Source: Streptomyces spirodelae (GTDB lineage: Bacteria > Actinomycetota > Actinomycetes > Streptomycetales > Streptomycetaceae). Taken from it: DNA of 64,000 nucleotides. The stretch is taken from assembly GCF_017676385.1 (NCBI RefSeq), contig NZ_JAFFZN010000010.1:62001-126000 (forward strand), given 5' to 3'. Positions 8,460-18,200 of this stretch are shown in pieces. The notes beneath the pieces were generated by a model. It was given only the letters and a program-made list of their open reading frames with translations. It was not told where the DNA came from and did not search any database. Every line of letters begins with the position of its first letter. The stretch's first letter is position 1. A program made the translations under genes and the position numbers.

Positions 8460-8648
8460 TCAGCAGGTGCGATCAAAGCCCGTGAGGCGAGAAACGATCG
8501 AAGCCACCCCAGGGGACAGAAACACGCACGGAGGGCAGCAGATGCAGGGACTGTGCTGCACCGCCGCCGTCTTGCCCACCCCAGGCTCCCCGAACACGCA
8601 CCCGGTCCCGATTCCCCGAGCTGCGACCGTGTGCCCGACCGTCTGCAC
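8460..8648 (-). pseudogene. P-loop ATPase fragment, possibly transposition-linked
   Basis: A 62-residue frame contains a clean Walker A motif, GEPGVGKT, within IGTGCVFGEPGVGKTAAV. This context resembles the start of TniB/TnsC-like AAA ATPases of actinobacterial insertion elements. Walker B and everything after are missing, and no ribosome site is seen. A chance motif in a short open frame cannot be excluded. Confidence 0.3.
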
Positions 8649-8730
8649 ACGGCGATGCGGAGCCCGCGCCTTCGGGAGTGGATCTCTGGGCAGATGCGAT
8701 CTGGCCGACTCCGGTCGATTCTCTTGCCAT

Positions 8731-8776
8731 CAAAGCTATCACGGCCAGAACGGTCGTTAATTGAGTGATAGCTTTG
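8731..8776. promoter_or_regulatory. 12-bp inverted repeat upstream of the GNAT-PaaX operon
   Basis: Perfect arms CAAAGCTATCAC and GTGATAGCTTTG are separated by 22 bp, ending 34 bp before the GNAT start. They are AT-richer than the surroundings and placed where the promoter should be, so an operator for the downstream PaaX-type regulator is the likeliest reading. A mobile-element scar is the alternative. Confidence 0.55.
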
Positions 8777-8809
8777 AGAAAGGTTGCAACGGCAAGAGGG
8801 GGAGTCCGC

Positions 8810-9453
8810 ATGGGATTCGACGCAACAGACACCGGCACCGGGTACGTGACAGTCCGGCGGGGCATACCGGAAGGAGCCGAGCGGCGGGCGGCCGAGCTGT
8901 ACTGGGACGCCTTCGGCGTCAAACTCGGCCCTGCCCTGAACCCGCAGGACAAAGCGGTGTCTTCCTCACCGCCCACCTGAACGCCGACCGCGCGGTGTGC
9001 GCGCTCCTCAACGGGCAGCTGGTCGGCCTCGCCGGCTACCACCTCGGCGGCCGGGCCCTCACCGGAGGCTCGGCCGCCGCCGTGCTGCGCACGTACGGAC
9101 ATCTGAGGGGGCTGCACCGGCTCCTGCTCCTCGCCTTGTTCGAACGCCATCCGGCCCCCGGGCAGCTCCTCATGGACGGCATCGCCGTGGATTCGGGCGT
9201 ACGTGGCCGCGGCGTCGGGAGCCTGCTCATCGAAGAAGTGGCCGCAGTCGCGGCTGAACAGGACTGCCGGGAAGTCCGACTGGACGTGATCGACACCAAC
9301 CCGCGCGCCAGGGCCCTGTACGAGCGGCGCGGCTTCACAGCCGTACGGACCGAGCACACGCCCTGGCTTCGCGGGCTGATGGGCTTCGGCGCGGTGACCA
9401 CCATGCACCGCACTGTCGGGGCGAACGGGCCGAGAGGACTGAGCACATCATGA
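8810..9453 (+). pseudogene. GNAT N-acetyltransferase with a frameshift
   Basis: From the ATG (ribosome site GGGGGAG) the frame reads through WDAFGVKLGPAL and then stops early at about 8980. The remaining GNAT homology continues in another frame from VFLTAHLNADRAV, through the acetyl-CoA motif VRGRGVGSLLIEEV and NPRARALYERRGF, to a TGA at 9451-9453. The shift is near 8955-8963, at AAAGCGGTG. Repaired, the protein would be about 213 residues and complete. Its stop overlaps the PaaX-like start by 4 nt, so the pair was translationally coupled. Either a real inactivation or a sequencing indel. Confidence 0.7.
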
Positions 9454-10325
9454 CCGAACACATCGAGATCCCCACCCGCATGCTCGTCCACGCGCTGATC
9501 CGCGAGGACGGCACCGTCCGCGCGGACGAGCTCTACACCGTCGCCAACACCCTGGAGATGAGTGACCAGCAGGTGCGGCTGTGCGTCAAACGTCTGGTTG
9601 CCGAAGGCCGGTTCACCCACGAGGGCCGGGGTCGCAAGGCGGAGCTGCACGCCACCGCGGACACCATGCGTGCCCTCGCCCCCAACGCGGACTTCCTGCG
9701 GCACGCGTTCCAGCAGGACGCCGGGCTCGCCCCCTGGGACGGCGTCTGGCACCTCGCCGCCTTCGCGGTGCCCGAATCGGCGCGCACGGCCCGGGACTCG
9801 CTGCGCGACACTCTCGTCCACCTGGGCGGTGCCCCGCTCCAGGGCGGACTGTACGTCTGCGCCAACGCCTGGGAACCGTACGTCGAAGAAGCGGCCCACC
9901 GCCTCGGCGCCCATGACGCGCTCACTCTCCTCACCACGACGGACCTGCGAAGGGGCGCCACCCAGGAGCCCGCCGAACTCACCCGCAATCTGTGGCCTCT
10001 ACAGGAGATCGCCGAGCGCTACCACCGCCTCAGCCGCCTGGTGAAGCCCCGCCTCGCCCGGCTCACCGGTCACGACCGGCTCTCCCCTTCCACACTCCTC
10101 ACCATCGCGGTCGAACTAGCCGCCGAACTCACTCGCGCCATGGAGCCCGACCCGCTCCTCCCGCCCCAACTCCTGCCCCAGCCGTGGCCGGGCACCCAGG
10201 CCCGGGAACTCATCGCCCGGTGCTGGGCCGCGCTGCACCACCAAGGACACGGCGAAGCCCGCCCGGCACTCTTCCGCCTCTACGCCGACATCACCAGAGA
10301 AGTAGCAGAGCGTGCCGCGCGCTGA
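9450..10325 (+). CDS. PaaX family transcriptional regulator
   Basis: A 291-residue protein with the PaaX layout. The N-terminal winged helix (residues 8-70: MLVHALIREDGTVRADEL, SDQQVRLCVKRLVAEGRF) is followed by the central PaaX domain (WDGVWHLAAFAVPE, LGGAPLQGGLYVC) and a helical C-terminal domain (residues 175-290). PaaX-type repressors respond to acyl-CoA intermediates of aromatic catabolism; here no catabolic genes are nearby, so the effector is unknown. It overlaps the upstream GNAT gene by ATGA. The inverted repeat at 8731-8776 before the pair is a plausible autoregulatory operator. Confidence 0.82.
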   Translation: MTEHIEIPTRMLVHALIREDGTVRADELYTVANTLEMSDQQVRLCVKRLVAEGRFTHEGRGRKAELHATADTMRALAPNADFLRHAFQQDAGLAPWDGVWHLAAFAVPESARTARDSLRDTLVHLGGAPLQGGLYVCANAWEPYVEEAAHRLGAHDALTLLTTTDLRRGATQEPAELTRNLWPLQEIAERYHRLSRLVKPRLARLTGHDRLSPSTLLTIAVELAAELTRAMEPDPLLPPQLLPQPWPGTQARELIARCWAALHHQGHGEARPALFRLYADITREVAERAAR

Positions 10326-10452
10326 GAATGGGTGAGGCACCCCGATTCCTCTTCCGGCAGACGGGCATCAGATCAACATTGTGCGCTTTGATGCGTTCCG
10401 GCCGGTGCGCGTTCGGGCGTACGCCGGCACCTGCAGCAGCGGGGCTTGCGTG

Positions 10453-11460
10453 TCAGCCTGTGGTCTTCCGCGTGGCGGCGAGCGCGGCGTCGGTGTCCGC
10501 GGCGGCCAACGCTGCGTTGATGTGGGCGCCGGCCAGGGCTCCGGCCGCGGCAGAGGCGCCGACTTGGGCGGTGAGGTCGGTTGCGTTGCCGGCCACCCAC
10601 ACGCCCGGGATCTCGGTGGTGCCGGCCATCGCGGATGTGAAGCGTTGGCCCATGTTGTCGGGCAGGTCTTCCATCGGCAGCTTGAGACCCTCCAGACCCT
10701 CGGTGCGGGCCTGCATCCGCGTGGCCACCGCCAGGATCCGCCGCTCCACGACGCTGCCGTCGGTCAGGCGGACGCCTGCGAGGGCTCCAGCGTCGTCGTT
10801 GACGACTTCCTTGACCTCGGTCTCGATGATGCGGACGTTGCGGGCGGCGAAGCGGGCGCGGGTCTCCGCGTCCAGCTCGGTGCCGTTCGTGAAGAAGGTG
10901 AGATCGTCGGTCAATTGGCGAAACAGCCAGGCATGGTGGACGGAGGCGGGGCCGATGGCGAGGATGCCGATGGGCTCGTCGCGGACCTCATAGCCGTGGC
11001 AGTAGGGGCAGTGCACCACGCCGTGGCCCCAGTGCTCGGCCAGGCCGGGCACCTCGGGCAGTACGTCACGCAGGCCAGTGGCCACCAGTACCCGGCGTGC
11101 CGTCAGCGTACGGCCGTCGGCCAGGGTGACGGTGAATCGGAGGTCGCCGTCCGCCGCGGGCGCGGCGGGTTCGGCCGCGGCCACTTCCCCGAACACGACC
11201 CGGCCGCCGTATTCGCGTACCTGCCGGCGTCCGCACGTGAGGATCTCGGTGGGCGGGGTGCCGTCCAGGACGATGAAGCCGTGCATGGCGTCGGCGGGGG
11301 CGTTGCGCGGGGCGCCGCTGTCGATCACGACGACCGAGCGGCGGGAGCGGGCCAGCATCAGCGCGCCATTCAGCCCCGCGGCGCCGCCGCCGATCACCAC
11401 GGCATCCACCGTCTCGCTGGGCAGTGCGTCGCTCTCGTAGCAGAAAGTCTGGACAGACAT
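10453..11460 (-). CDS. Thioredoxin reductase-like NAD(P)/FAD-dependent oxidoreductase
   Basis: A 335-residue two-dinucleotide-fold flavoprotein. The FAD site is VVIGGGAAGLNGALMLARS (residues 20-40), the redox dithiol is HCPYCHGYE, a CxxC in the position used by thioredoxin reductases, and the closing FAD motif is GVWVAGNATD. The C-terminal AQVGASAAAGALAGAHIN helix fits the TrxR fold. The NADPH motif is degraded (ILAIGPASVHH), as in ferredoxin-dependent or natural-product disulfide-forming relatives. The ATG has AAAGGGGG as ribosome site. It is divergent from an XRE-cupin regulator, a pairing typical of this enzyme type in Streptomyces. The partner disulfide is unknown. Confidence 0.87.
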   Translation of the reverse strand: MSVQTFCYESDALPSETVDAVVIGGGAAGLNGALMLARSRRSVVVIDSGAPRNAPADAMHGFIVLDGTPPTEILTCGRRQVREYGGRVVFGEVAAAEPAAPAADGDLRFTVTLADGRTLTARRVLVATGLRDVLPEVPGLAEHWGHGVVHCPYCHGYEVRDEPIGILAIGPASVHHAWLFRQLTDDLTFFTNGTELDAETRARFAARNVRIIETEVKEVVNDDAGALAGVRLTDGSVVERRILAVATRMQARTEGLEGLKLPMEDLPDNMGQRFTSAMAGTTEIPGVWVAGNATDLTAQVGASAAAGALAGAHINAALAAADTDAALAATRKTTG

Positions 11461-11540
11461 GTCGCCCCCTTTCGTCGTACGTGGCCCCCTGGCTCCCTGC
11501 TGGACCACCTGTATTCGACGTTAAGCCCGTGTTGCATTGA

Positions 11541-11558
11541 AGGCATACCATATTGCCT
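11541..11558. promoter_or_regulatory. Palindrome directly before the XRE-cupin start
   Basis: AGGCATA and TTGCCT form an imperfect inverted repeat ending immediately before the ATG at 11559. Such an operator next to the start suggests a leaderless transcript and negative autoregulation, with the divergent flavoenzyme gene possibly co-controlled. No ribosome site is seen before the ATG. Confidence 0.45.
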
Positions 11559-12182
11559 ATGACGCAAGAAGATGGGCAGCTGGACAGCCTCGTACGCAAA
11601 CGGATCCGCGCGCTGCGCGTCGCGCAGGGGTGGTCACTGGAGGAACTGGCCAGTCGGGCCAACCTCAGCCAGTCCTCTCTGAGCCGCATCGAGAGCGGCC
11701 GGCGCCGACTCGCCCTGGACCAGCTGGTCACGCTCGCCCGCGCTCTGGACACCACCCTGGACCAGCTCGTGGAGAACGCCGCCGACGACGTCGTCATCAG
11801 CCCGATGATCGACGGCACGCGCGGCCTGATGCGCTGGCCCATAAAGGGCGACCCCGGCATGAGCGTGATGCGTCAGCGGATGACCGAGCCGCCACCCGAC
11901 AACCCGGCCCGCATGCGCGCCCACTCCGGCCGCGAATGGCTCGTCGTGTTGTCCGGAACCGCCATCCTCATGCTCGGCCACCGGCGCTTTCGTATCGAAA
12001 CCAACCAGGCCGCAGAGTTCCCCACCATGATGCCGCACGCCATCGGCGCCGACGGCGGACCGTGCGAGATCATGGGGATCTTCGACCGCGACGCCCGCCG
12101 CGGCCACCAGAGAGACGCCGGCACCGGCACCGAAGCCGACTGCGACGCCAGTCAGGCCCCTGCGAATAGCGGGCTCCGGTGA
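11559..12182 (+). CDS. XRE family regulator with C-terminal cupin sensor
   Basis: A 207-residue regulator: an XRE helix-turn-helix at residues 9-65 (LVRKRIRALRVAQGWSLEEL, then LSQSSLSRIESGRRRL) and a small RmlC-like cupin at residues 100-185 (REWLVVLSGTAIL, then FPTMMPHAIGADGG). Cupin-XRE regulators control a neighbouring gene in response to a small metabolite, so the divergent thioredoxin-reductase-like gene is the likely target. The ATG lacks a ribosome site and follows the palindrome directly, fitting a leaderless mRNA. An in-frame TTG two codons earlier is less likely. Confidence 0.85.
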   Translation: MTQEDGQLDSLVRKRIRALRVAQGWSLEELASRANLSQSSLSRIESGRRRLALDQLVTLARALDTTLDQLVENAADDVVISPMIDGTRGLMRWPIKGDPGMSVMRQRMTEPPPDNPARMRAHSGREWLVVLSGTAILMLGHRRFRIETNQAAEFPTMMPHAIGADGGPCEIMGIFDRDARRGHQRDAGTGTEADCDASQAPANSGLR

Positions 12183-12242
12183 GCCGAAGACCCCCGGCGC
12201 GGTGGGCGATCTTGCGTGGCGGGCAGCGCATCGAGTCCCCTT

Positions 12243-12259
12243 CTTGCGTTTTCCGCAAG
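12243..12259. promoter_or_regulatory. Short palindrome upstream of the methyltransferase
   Basis: CTTGCG-TTTTC-CGCAAG is a perfect 6-bp inverted repeat about 40 bp before the methyltransferase ATG. It may be an operator overlapping the -35 area; the ATG has no clear ribosome site. Confidence 0.3.
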
Positions 12260-12299
12260 CACTCGTGCCGCAGACGCATGACCATTTTACGGTGCTGCC

Positions 12300-13193
12300 A
12301 TGACCCGAGCGCACCAGCACACCTCCCACCATGGCGAAGGCGGCCACCACCCTGACCACGGTCCCGATGTCCACCACGCACACGGTGACGCCGGCCAGGC
12401 GGAGATCCTCGATCTTGATGCCGAGGTACTCGCCGAGCACATAGCGTCCATCACCGCCTGGCTGCCGCTGAAGAGTGAGCCGCACCAGATCGTGGACCTG
12501 GGCTGCGGCACCGGCGCGGGCACCTTCGCACTACTCGAACGTTTCCCCGACGCACACGTCACCGCCGTCGACACCTCGGCCGGACATCTTCGCCTCCTAC
12601 GCGAGAAGGCATGCGCCCGCGGAGTGGAGGGGCGCGTACGGACCGTGCAGGCCGACCTCGATCGAGACCACTGGCCCGACCTCGGCAGACCGGATCTGGT
12701 GTGGGCCTCGGCCTCGATGCACCATATGGCCGACCCCGACCGCGCCCTGGCGCACGTCCGCGAACTGCTCGCCCCCAGGGGCCTGTTCGCCGTCGTCGAG
12801 CTCGCGGGCTTCCCCCGCTTCCTGCCCGCCGACGCACCCGAGAACCGGCCCGGTCTCGAAGAGCGCGCCCACGCCGCGACCGACAGCTTCCACGCCGAGC
12901 ACGTTCCGCACCGCGGCGCCGACTGGGGACCGATGCTCACCGCCGCCGGCTTCACCGTCGAGGACGAGCGCACCATCCCCGTCAACATCGAAAGCGGGCG
13001 CAGCGAAGCGATCGGCCGCTACGCCCACGGCAGCCTGCAGCGCATCCGCGGCGTCGCCGCACCCGCCCTCAGTCGCGAGGACCTCGCCGCCCTCGACGAA
13101 CTCCTGGACAGCGACAGTCCGAACAGCCTGCTGCACCGCGAGGATCTCGCCGTACGCACCGAGCGCACCGTCTGGGCCGCCTGCCGCGCCTGA
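12300..13193 (+). CDS. Class I SAM-dependent methyltransferase with His-rich N-terminus
   Basis: A 297-residue methyltransferase. Motif I is VDLGCGTGAGTFALLERF (residues 62-80), followed by the acidic residue of VTAVDTS, then ADLDRDHW and DLVWASASMHHMADPD (the post-I/motif II region), and a C-terminal segment of accessory helices. The first 30 residues are unusually rich in His and Asp (HQHTSHHGEGGHH), which could bind metal or may simply be a linker. The ATG has no strong ribosome site. The substrate is unknown. A strong hairpin follows the gene at 13204-13230, so it is transcriptionally separate from the large operon downstream. Confidence 0.85.
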   Translation: MTRAHQHTSHHGEGGHHPDHGPDVHHAHGDAGQAEILDLDAEVLAEHIASITAWLPLKSEPHQIVDLGCGTGAGTFALLERFPDAHVTAVDTSAGHLRLLREKACARGVEGRVRTVQADLDRDHWPDLGRPDLVWASASMHHMADPDRALAHVRELLAPRGLFAVVELAGFPRFLPADAPENRPGLEERAHAATDSFHAEHVPHRGADWGPMLTAAGFTVEDERTIPVNIESGRSEAIGRYAHGSLQRIRGVAAPALSREDLAALDELLDSDSPNSLLHREDLAVRTERTVWAACRA

Positions 13194-13203
13194 CCTCGGC
13201 CGC

Positions 13204-13230
13204 CCGGGGTTGCCTGCCAGGCAACCCCGG
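13204..13230. terminator. Strong hairpin after the methyltransferase
   Basis: A perfect 12-bp stem (CCGGGGTTGCCT paired with AGGCAACCCCGG) with a 3-nt loop starts 11 nt after the methyltransferase stop. It has the position and strength of a Streptomyces intrinsic terminator and insulates the following operon. Confidence 0.75.
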
Positions 13231-13501
13231 CACCCGAGTTGCTTGCCTCATACGAAACCACCGCCTGCGCAACACCATGTGCCTCGTCGGGCTGAGCAAT
13301 CATGCCCGCGCACCGCCTCGACCAGCGCAATCGCCGCGACGGATGCAACTGACCCTTGCCCCTGTACGCGACCGGGCAGCCCTGCCTGCGTCCATCGACG
13401 GATTCCGCGAGGGCCTGCGCGGGGCCACGGCACGCGCACACCGATGGGCACCGAAGAGCACGCCGAGGCATCGGCCCACGGGTCCGGAACCGCACTGCTC
13501 C

Positions 13502-13523
13502 AGTTGCGGTAGTCACCGCAACT
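13502..13523. promoter_or_regulatory. Palindrome upstream of the giant-protein operon
   Basis: AGTTGCGG-TAGTCA-CCGCAACT is a perfect 8-bp inverted repeat about 100 bp before the first gene of the operon. It is the clearest candidate operator or regulatory hairpin in the 13231-13624 gap, which otherwise shows no coding signal. Confidence 0.4.
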
Positions 13524-13624
13524 CGACCGTGTTCACCGTCGGCAGCGCCTTTCCTGAAAGCTGGGAGGCAGGTGCCACTCTGGCCGTGTTTGAGCGTCGG
13601 CGGATGAACGGGAAGGGTCCGGGA

Positions 13625-15286
13625 GTGCTGACACCTGATGATCAGAGAGATTTCTTCCATCTTCTTGAGTCGGTAGGAAACCGCGAGAATGTCATTCTTG
13701 ATTTCTCCGACGAACGCCAGTTCCGGTCCGCACTCGCAATCCACAATCTCGGTGGACACACGCCGGAGAGCCGACCTGGCATGCACATGGCACTAGCTGA
13801 GAGACGCGAACGTCATATCCTGCGGAATGGCGCCGGAGGCGAGCAGCTGCCGCAGGACCCACCCTTTGAGACCGGTGCATGGGTTGATGAAATCAGCCGT
13901 GTCACCGGAACTCCCCTAGTGGCAGCATCCGGATTTTCAAGCGTGGTCGGCGGCGCATTCCAACTCAATTCGACGATCGCACTGTTCAATTCTCAGGACA
14001 AGGCCCTACTGGCTTCCGGTTCCGGGACTCAATTCAATGAGGGTCGGCCTCTCGACCTGTACGCGGAACCCCTTCCCGACCAGCACCCCCAACCGCAGGT
14101 AACGGCTACCATTTTCTACTCGTACCAGCAGAATCCCGGGGATCCATGGGTGACTGCGTTGACACAGCGCAGTATTGACGTCGGCGTAGGTGTCGCCCCA
14201 GAGGTCACACACCCGAACAGGCATCAGTCCGCGGTCACGAGCGAATACATTCGTATCGCCCTCGGACGCGGCGCGAACAACCAGAACGATGTCGACTACT
14301 GGTATTGGTACCACACCGACTCCACCACCTACGCGCTGCCCTGGTACGGGAGCGTGACTCTGCCTGCCCGCCCGCGAGCGCTGGTATATGGTGTCAACCC
14401 TGTGATTTTCGGCCGCCTCCGTCACGGGAAAGGCGGAACCGGTGGCTGCGCAGAACTACCGGAAGCCTCCAAAAGAAACATTTTCGACAATCTGCACGTC
14501 AGCGGCAACACGCTTTCATGGACGCTGACTCCGCCGTCCGACCAGCCACCTTGGGACTCCATGGGCAATCCGCTGAAATGGGGGGACCTGAAATGGGTGA
14601 GTGGTGAGGCCGACTACCTGTCGCTGCAGCTTGTCATTTACCTCGAGGACCAGACGGTTCCGGCTACCGCAACGGTACAGAGCGCGGACGGACCTTCCCC
14701 TGCTCTCGACGGAGTCACCTACATTCCGCCGATTCAGTTTCTGTGGAGCTGCATGGTCGCGGGAACCCCGGTTCTCCTCGCGGACGGTTCTACCATCCGC
14801 ATCGAAGACGTGGTCCGTGGCTCGGTCGTGCAATGCGGTGACGGCCTCGCACGTCGGGTGAGCTCCACGACGATCTTCCGCTTCAGTGGCGATGTTGTGC
14901 GCCTGCTCACCGAGGACGGCAGCGAAGTGGCGCTGTCCGGTAACCATCCAGTGGTGACGGCGGACGGAATCGTGCAGGCGCACGAGCTCGAGCCCGGCGT
15001 CGCGCTGCGCGTACGAACGGGCACCGCTGTTCTTCGAAGAGCGGACCGCGAGCCCTATGAAGGGCTTCTCTGCAATCTTCGGCTCACGGAGTCCGCGGAG
15101 CCCGATCCGGTGGAGAGCACAGTCTTCGCGGGTGGCATCGAGGTCGGTGACTACGCATTGCAGACATCGCACGACTACGCCCACAGGACGGACCCTGACC
15201 GGATTCTGGCCATGCTCGATCCGCGCTACCACCCGGACTTCGAGAACCATCTGAACGAGACCACAGCGGCGGCTGACCGCAGATGA
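13625..15286 (+). CDS. Operon protein A: unknown N-terminal domain plus C-terminal Hint domain
   Basis: A 553-residue protein. GTG at 13625 was chosen because GGAAGGG lies 7 nt upstream; an in-frame ATG at 13604 adds seven residues. Residues 1-370 match nothing I recognise (aromatic-rich core YWYWYHTD). From Cys376 a Hint (hedgehog/intein) fold begins: CMVAGTPVLLADG, IRIEDV, a block-B His441 in SGNHPVVTADG, and a closing strand STVFAGGIEVGDY. In that last strand the His-Asn expected for splicing is replaced by Gly-Asp, so N-S acyl shift chemistry is possible but full splicing is not. No signal peptide. First gene of a five-gene coupled operon. Local GC is lower over the first 200 codons. Confidence 0.85.
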   Translation: MLTPDDQRDFFHLLESVGNRENVILDFSDERQFRSALAIHNLGGHTPESRPGMHMALAERRERHILRNGAGGEQLPQDPPFETGAWVDEISRVTGTPLVAASGFSSVVGGAFQLNSTIALFNSQDKALLASGSGTQFNEGRPLDLYAEPLPDQHPQPQVTATIFYSYQQNPGDPWVTALTQRSIDVGVGVAPEVTHPNRHQSAVTSEYIRIALGRGANNQNDVDYWYWYHTDSTTYALPWYGSVTLPARPRALVYGVNPVIFGRLRHGKGGTGGCAELPEASKRNIFDNLHVSGNTLSWTLTPPSDQPPWDSMGNPLKWGDLKWVSGEADYLSLQLVIYLEDQTVPATATVQSADGPSPALDGVTYIPPIQFLWSCMVAGTPVLLADGSTIRIEDVVRGSVVQCGDGLARRVSSTTIFRFSGDVVRLLTEDGSEVALSGNHPVVTADGIVQAHELEPGVALRVRTGTAVLRRADREPYEGLLCNLRLTESAEPDPVESTVFAGGIEVGDYALQTSHDYAHRTDPDRILAMLDPRYHPDFENHLNETTAAADRR

Positions 15287-18200
15287 TGATGTCCCCGGGC
15301 GAAACGCCCACGGTGATCGCCGCGGATTATGACAGCGATGCCCGGAGAGTCGATGCGCAGTGGAGCGTCGTGCCAGGCGCCACGTGCTTCACCGTGGCTG
15401 TGCTGAAGGGCGGCCGAGTTCTCGCCCAGGAGCGCTCCGTCTTCGGCGTATGCGGCTCGGTCACACTTCCGGCACCCCTCGTTGCCGGAACCGTCCACCA
15501 AGTCGTGGCAGCCGTCGACGACGGGACCCCGGGCGCCTGGGGCACACCGTTGACACTCGTCATCGGCCGTCTGCAGTCGCTGGCAGCCGACTACGACGGC
15601 GCGCTTGCGGTATCGGTGCGCTGGAAACTGCCGGAGACGGACCTCGTCAACGGAGCGCGCGTCACGGTAGCCGAGGACACCGGAGATCCGATCGCGCAGG
15701 AGCTGCTGTTCGGCACCTCAGGAACGCTGGCGCTGCCGAAGGCGCTCGATTCCTCCCGCACATACACGCTCAGGGCGAGCGCGGCATTCGGCACCTCGAC
15801 CGGTCCTGCGATGAGCGAATCGCTGGTGACGGTCGCGCCGACCCTCAAAGCTGTCGTCTACGACCGGGACGGGAGCCGACTGCGGGCAGTCCTCGACACG
15901 CCTGTTCCGGGCGATTGCCTTCCCGGAACAATCCTGTACGGAGACGGCGAGCCCGTCGCGCAACAGGTCGGTACGTCTGGCTTCGTGGTGCAGATCGCGC
16001 TCGACGCGGCACTCGACCCCTCAAAACACTGGGTAGTGCGGCCGTTCTGGCTCCAGGACACCGTACGCGGTCCACTCGGCCCGGCAGTCGAAGTACCTGT
16101 TGTGGGACCAACCGTCACGGATATCCGCTGGCACGGGGACAAGCTCGCGCTTCGCTGGGAGAACCAGCCGGGCCCGCCGTATCCGACAGGCGCCCAGATC
16201 GATGTGAGGGCCGCTGGCGAGATCGTGCGCGGGGTCTCCGGCCCCGGGGCCACCAGCTGCCAGTTCACTCCCACTCCGCCCCTGCTGGCAAGCTCGGCGT
16301 ACACCGTCACCGTGGCCAGCCTGCGTGGCGTCGCTCAGGGAGCCGCGAGCACCGGCATGCCCGTGATCGCGACCGGCACCGCGCTCGGGAGCGCCGACTA
16401 CGACGGCCGGTTCCTGACCGTCGCCTGGAACGCCACAGCCCCTCCGCACAGCAGCGTGGCCACTCTGCTGGTGACGCAGTGCGATGCGACCGTCGCCGAG
16501 GCTCCGGGCGGCGACGGCGCCCTCACGGTGGAGGTGCCGCTCAATCCGGCCGTCGCTTACTCGGCCGCGCTGCGCTGGAGCGCGTTCCCCCTTCCCAGCC
16601 GGGGACCTGCCGGGCCGGCCGCCCCGCTCATCTCGGCCGCACCGGCGGTGAGCACGGTCGAGGTCGCCGTCGACAAGATTCGGGCGACGATCGCGCCTCC
16701 GCCGCAGGCCGCGGGCATCGCCCGCTACGCAGCCCTGCTTGAGCACGAAGGTGTCGTGGTAGCACGCTCAGCTCCGGTAGAGGCGGGCGAGACACCGATC
16801 GTGGAAATTCCCTACGAGGAAGGGATCGTCACGACAGGGCTCGTTGTTCGGGCGCAGGGGCTCGGACCGGCGGAGGGCGTCCAGGTCAGCGGCCCGCTCG
16901 GCCCGTCCTCACCCGTCATCGCGACCGCTCCCGCGATCCGCTCGGCAACGCTGGACGGAACATCGCTCACGGTTTCATGGGCGTTGCCCGACGTCCCGGT
17001 TGAAGCTCGTACCAGGACCACGCTCGTCGTCACGCCCAGCACCGGAGAGCCGGCCGTCTTCCCAAACCTGCCCGGCACCTCCGCTCAAGTGACCGTTCCA
17101 TCCGCCCTGATCAGTCCTACGACCGCGCTGACGCTGTCGGTCACGGCGACGGGCCCGACCGGTTCCTCACCGGCCGCACGGACCGCGCTGATCTCCACGC
17201 TGCCCTCGGTGACCACTGCCACCTGGGACGGCCGCAGGCTGTCCGCCGCATGGGCATGGGCGGAGGGAGCAGTTGGCTCCGCCGTCGCCACCGCGTACCG
17301 GCTCTCGATCGTCCGCGCCGGAGAGTTGCTCGGTAGCACCGTCGTCGCCGGACTTTCGGGGACGCTCACTCCGACCACGCCGATCGACCCGGCAGCGTGT
17401 ACGACTCTCCAGGTCGACGCGATCGCCGGTGTCTCGGAATGCCTGGCTTCCACTGGGCCGACCCTGCTGACGGACGCTCCGGTCCTCCAGTCCACGGCTG
17501 TGACCGACGCCGACATCGCGCTGACATGGACCGGTCCGACCGCACCCCGCGGCGCCGTCACCGGACTTCAGGCCGTCTTCACGAGCCCTGGTCGGCCACC
17601 GCAAACGGCCGTGGTCAGCACGGAGCAGCCACGGGTCCCGATCCCTCAGGTGACAAGCGACCCTCTGGTACCGGTGTCCGTGGGGCTGCGGGCCACGGGG
17701 AACTGCACGGAGGGGCCGGTCGGCAACAGGCTCACGGTTCTGCGCCAGGCGCCGACGATCACCGCCGTGCAGACATGCGCGACCGGAAGTGTCGAGGTCT
17801 CGTGGTCCCCCGTCCTCGGCGCGTGCGAGTATCTCGCGACGCTGTACAGGAACGGCACGCCTGCCGCGACCGCCGCCGTCGCCGGAACGACCGCGCTCCT
17901 GTCCACCGAACAATGCGATCCCGGCGCGCGTTGCACCGTCGCGGTCACCGCACGTGCCGGTGGCGCCGCCGGCCGGGAGTCCGCCCGTGCCACCGTGATC
18001 CTGACCGCACCGGTTCTCTCAGTGCCCGAATTCGACGGCCGCAGCCTGCAGGTAACCGCGACCGCACCCGGCGGTGCGCCCTTGCCCGACAGCTACGCGC
18101 TGACGCTTCTGCGTGACGGCATCGAGGCCGCGCGTGCCACAGTCCCGGCGCCGGCGGACGGTAGAACGCTCACCCTGCCGTTCGGCGGACCGGTCGAGAA

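Larger units (their letters stand above)
8313..8809. other. Intergenic region with ATPase-like remnant and a long inverted repeat
   Basis: No intact gene is visible. It holds a short P-loop-containing minus-strand fragment (8460-8648) and an inverted repeat (8731-8776), both listed separately. Confidence 0.4.

Noticed and set aside
12611..13600. Open frame upstream of protein A running back into the methyltransferase
   Set aside because: The residues are Arg/Pro-rich shadow of the methyltransferase and include no domain; a strong terminator lies inside it.
14750..15286. A splicing intein
   Set aside because: The terminal His-Asn and following Cys/Ser/Thr are absent and no C-extein continues the host protein.
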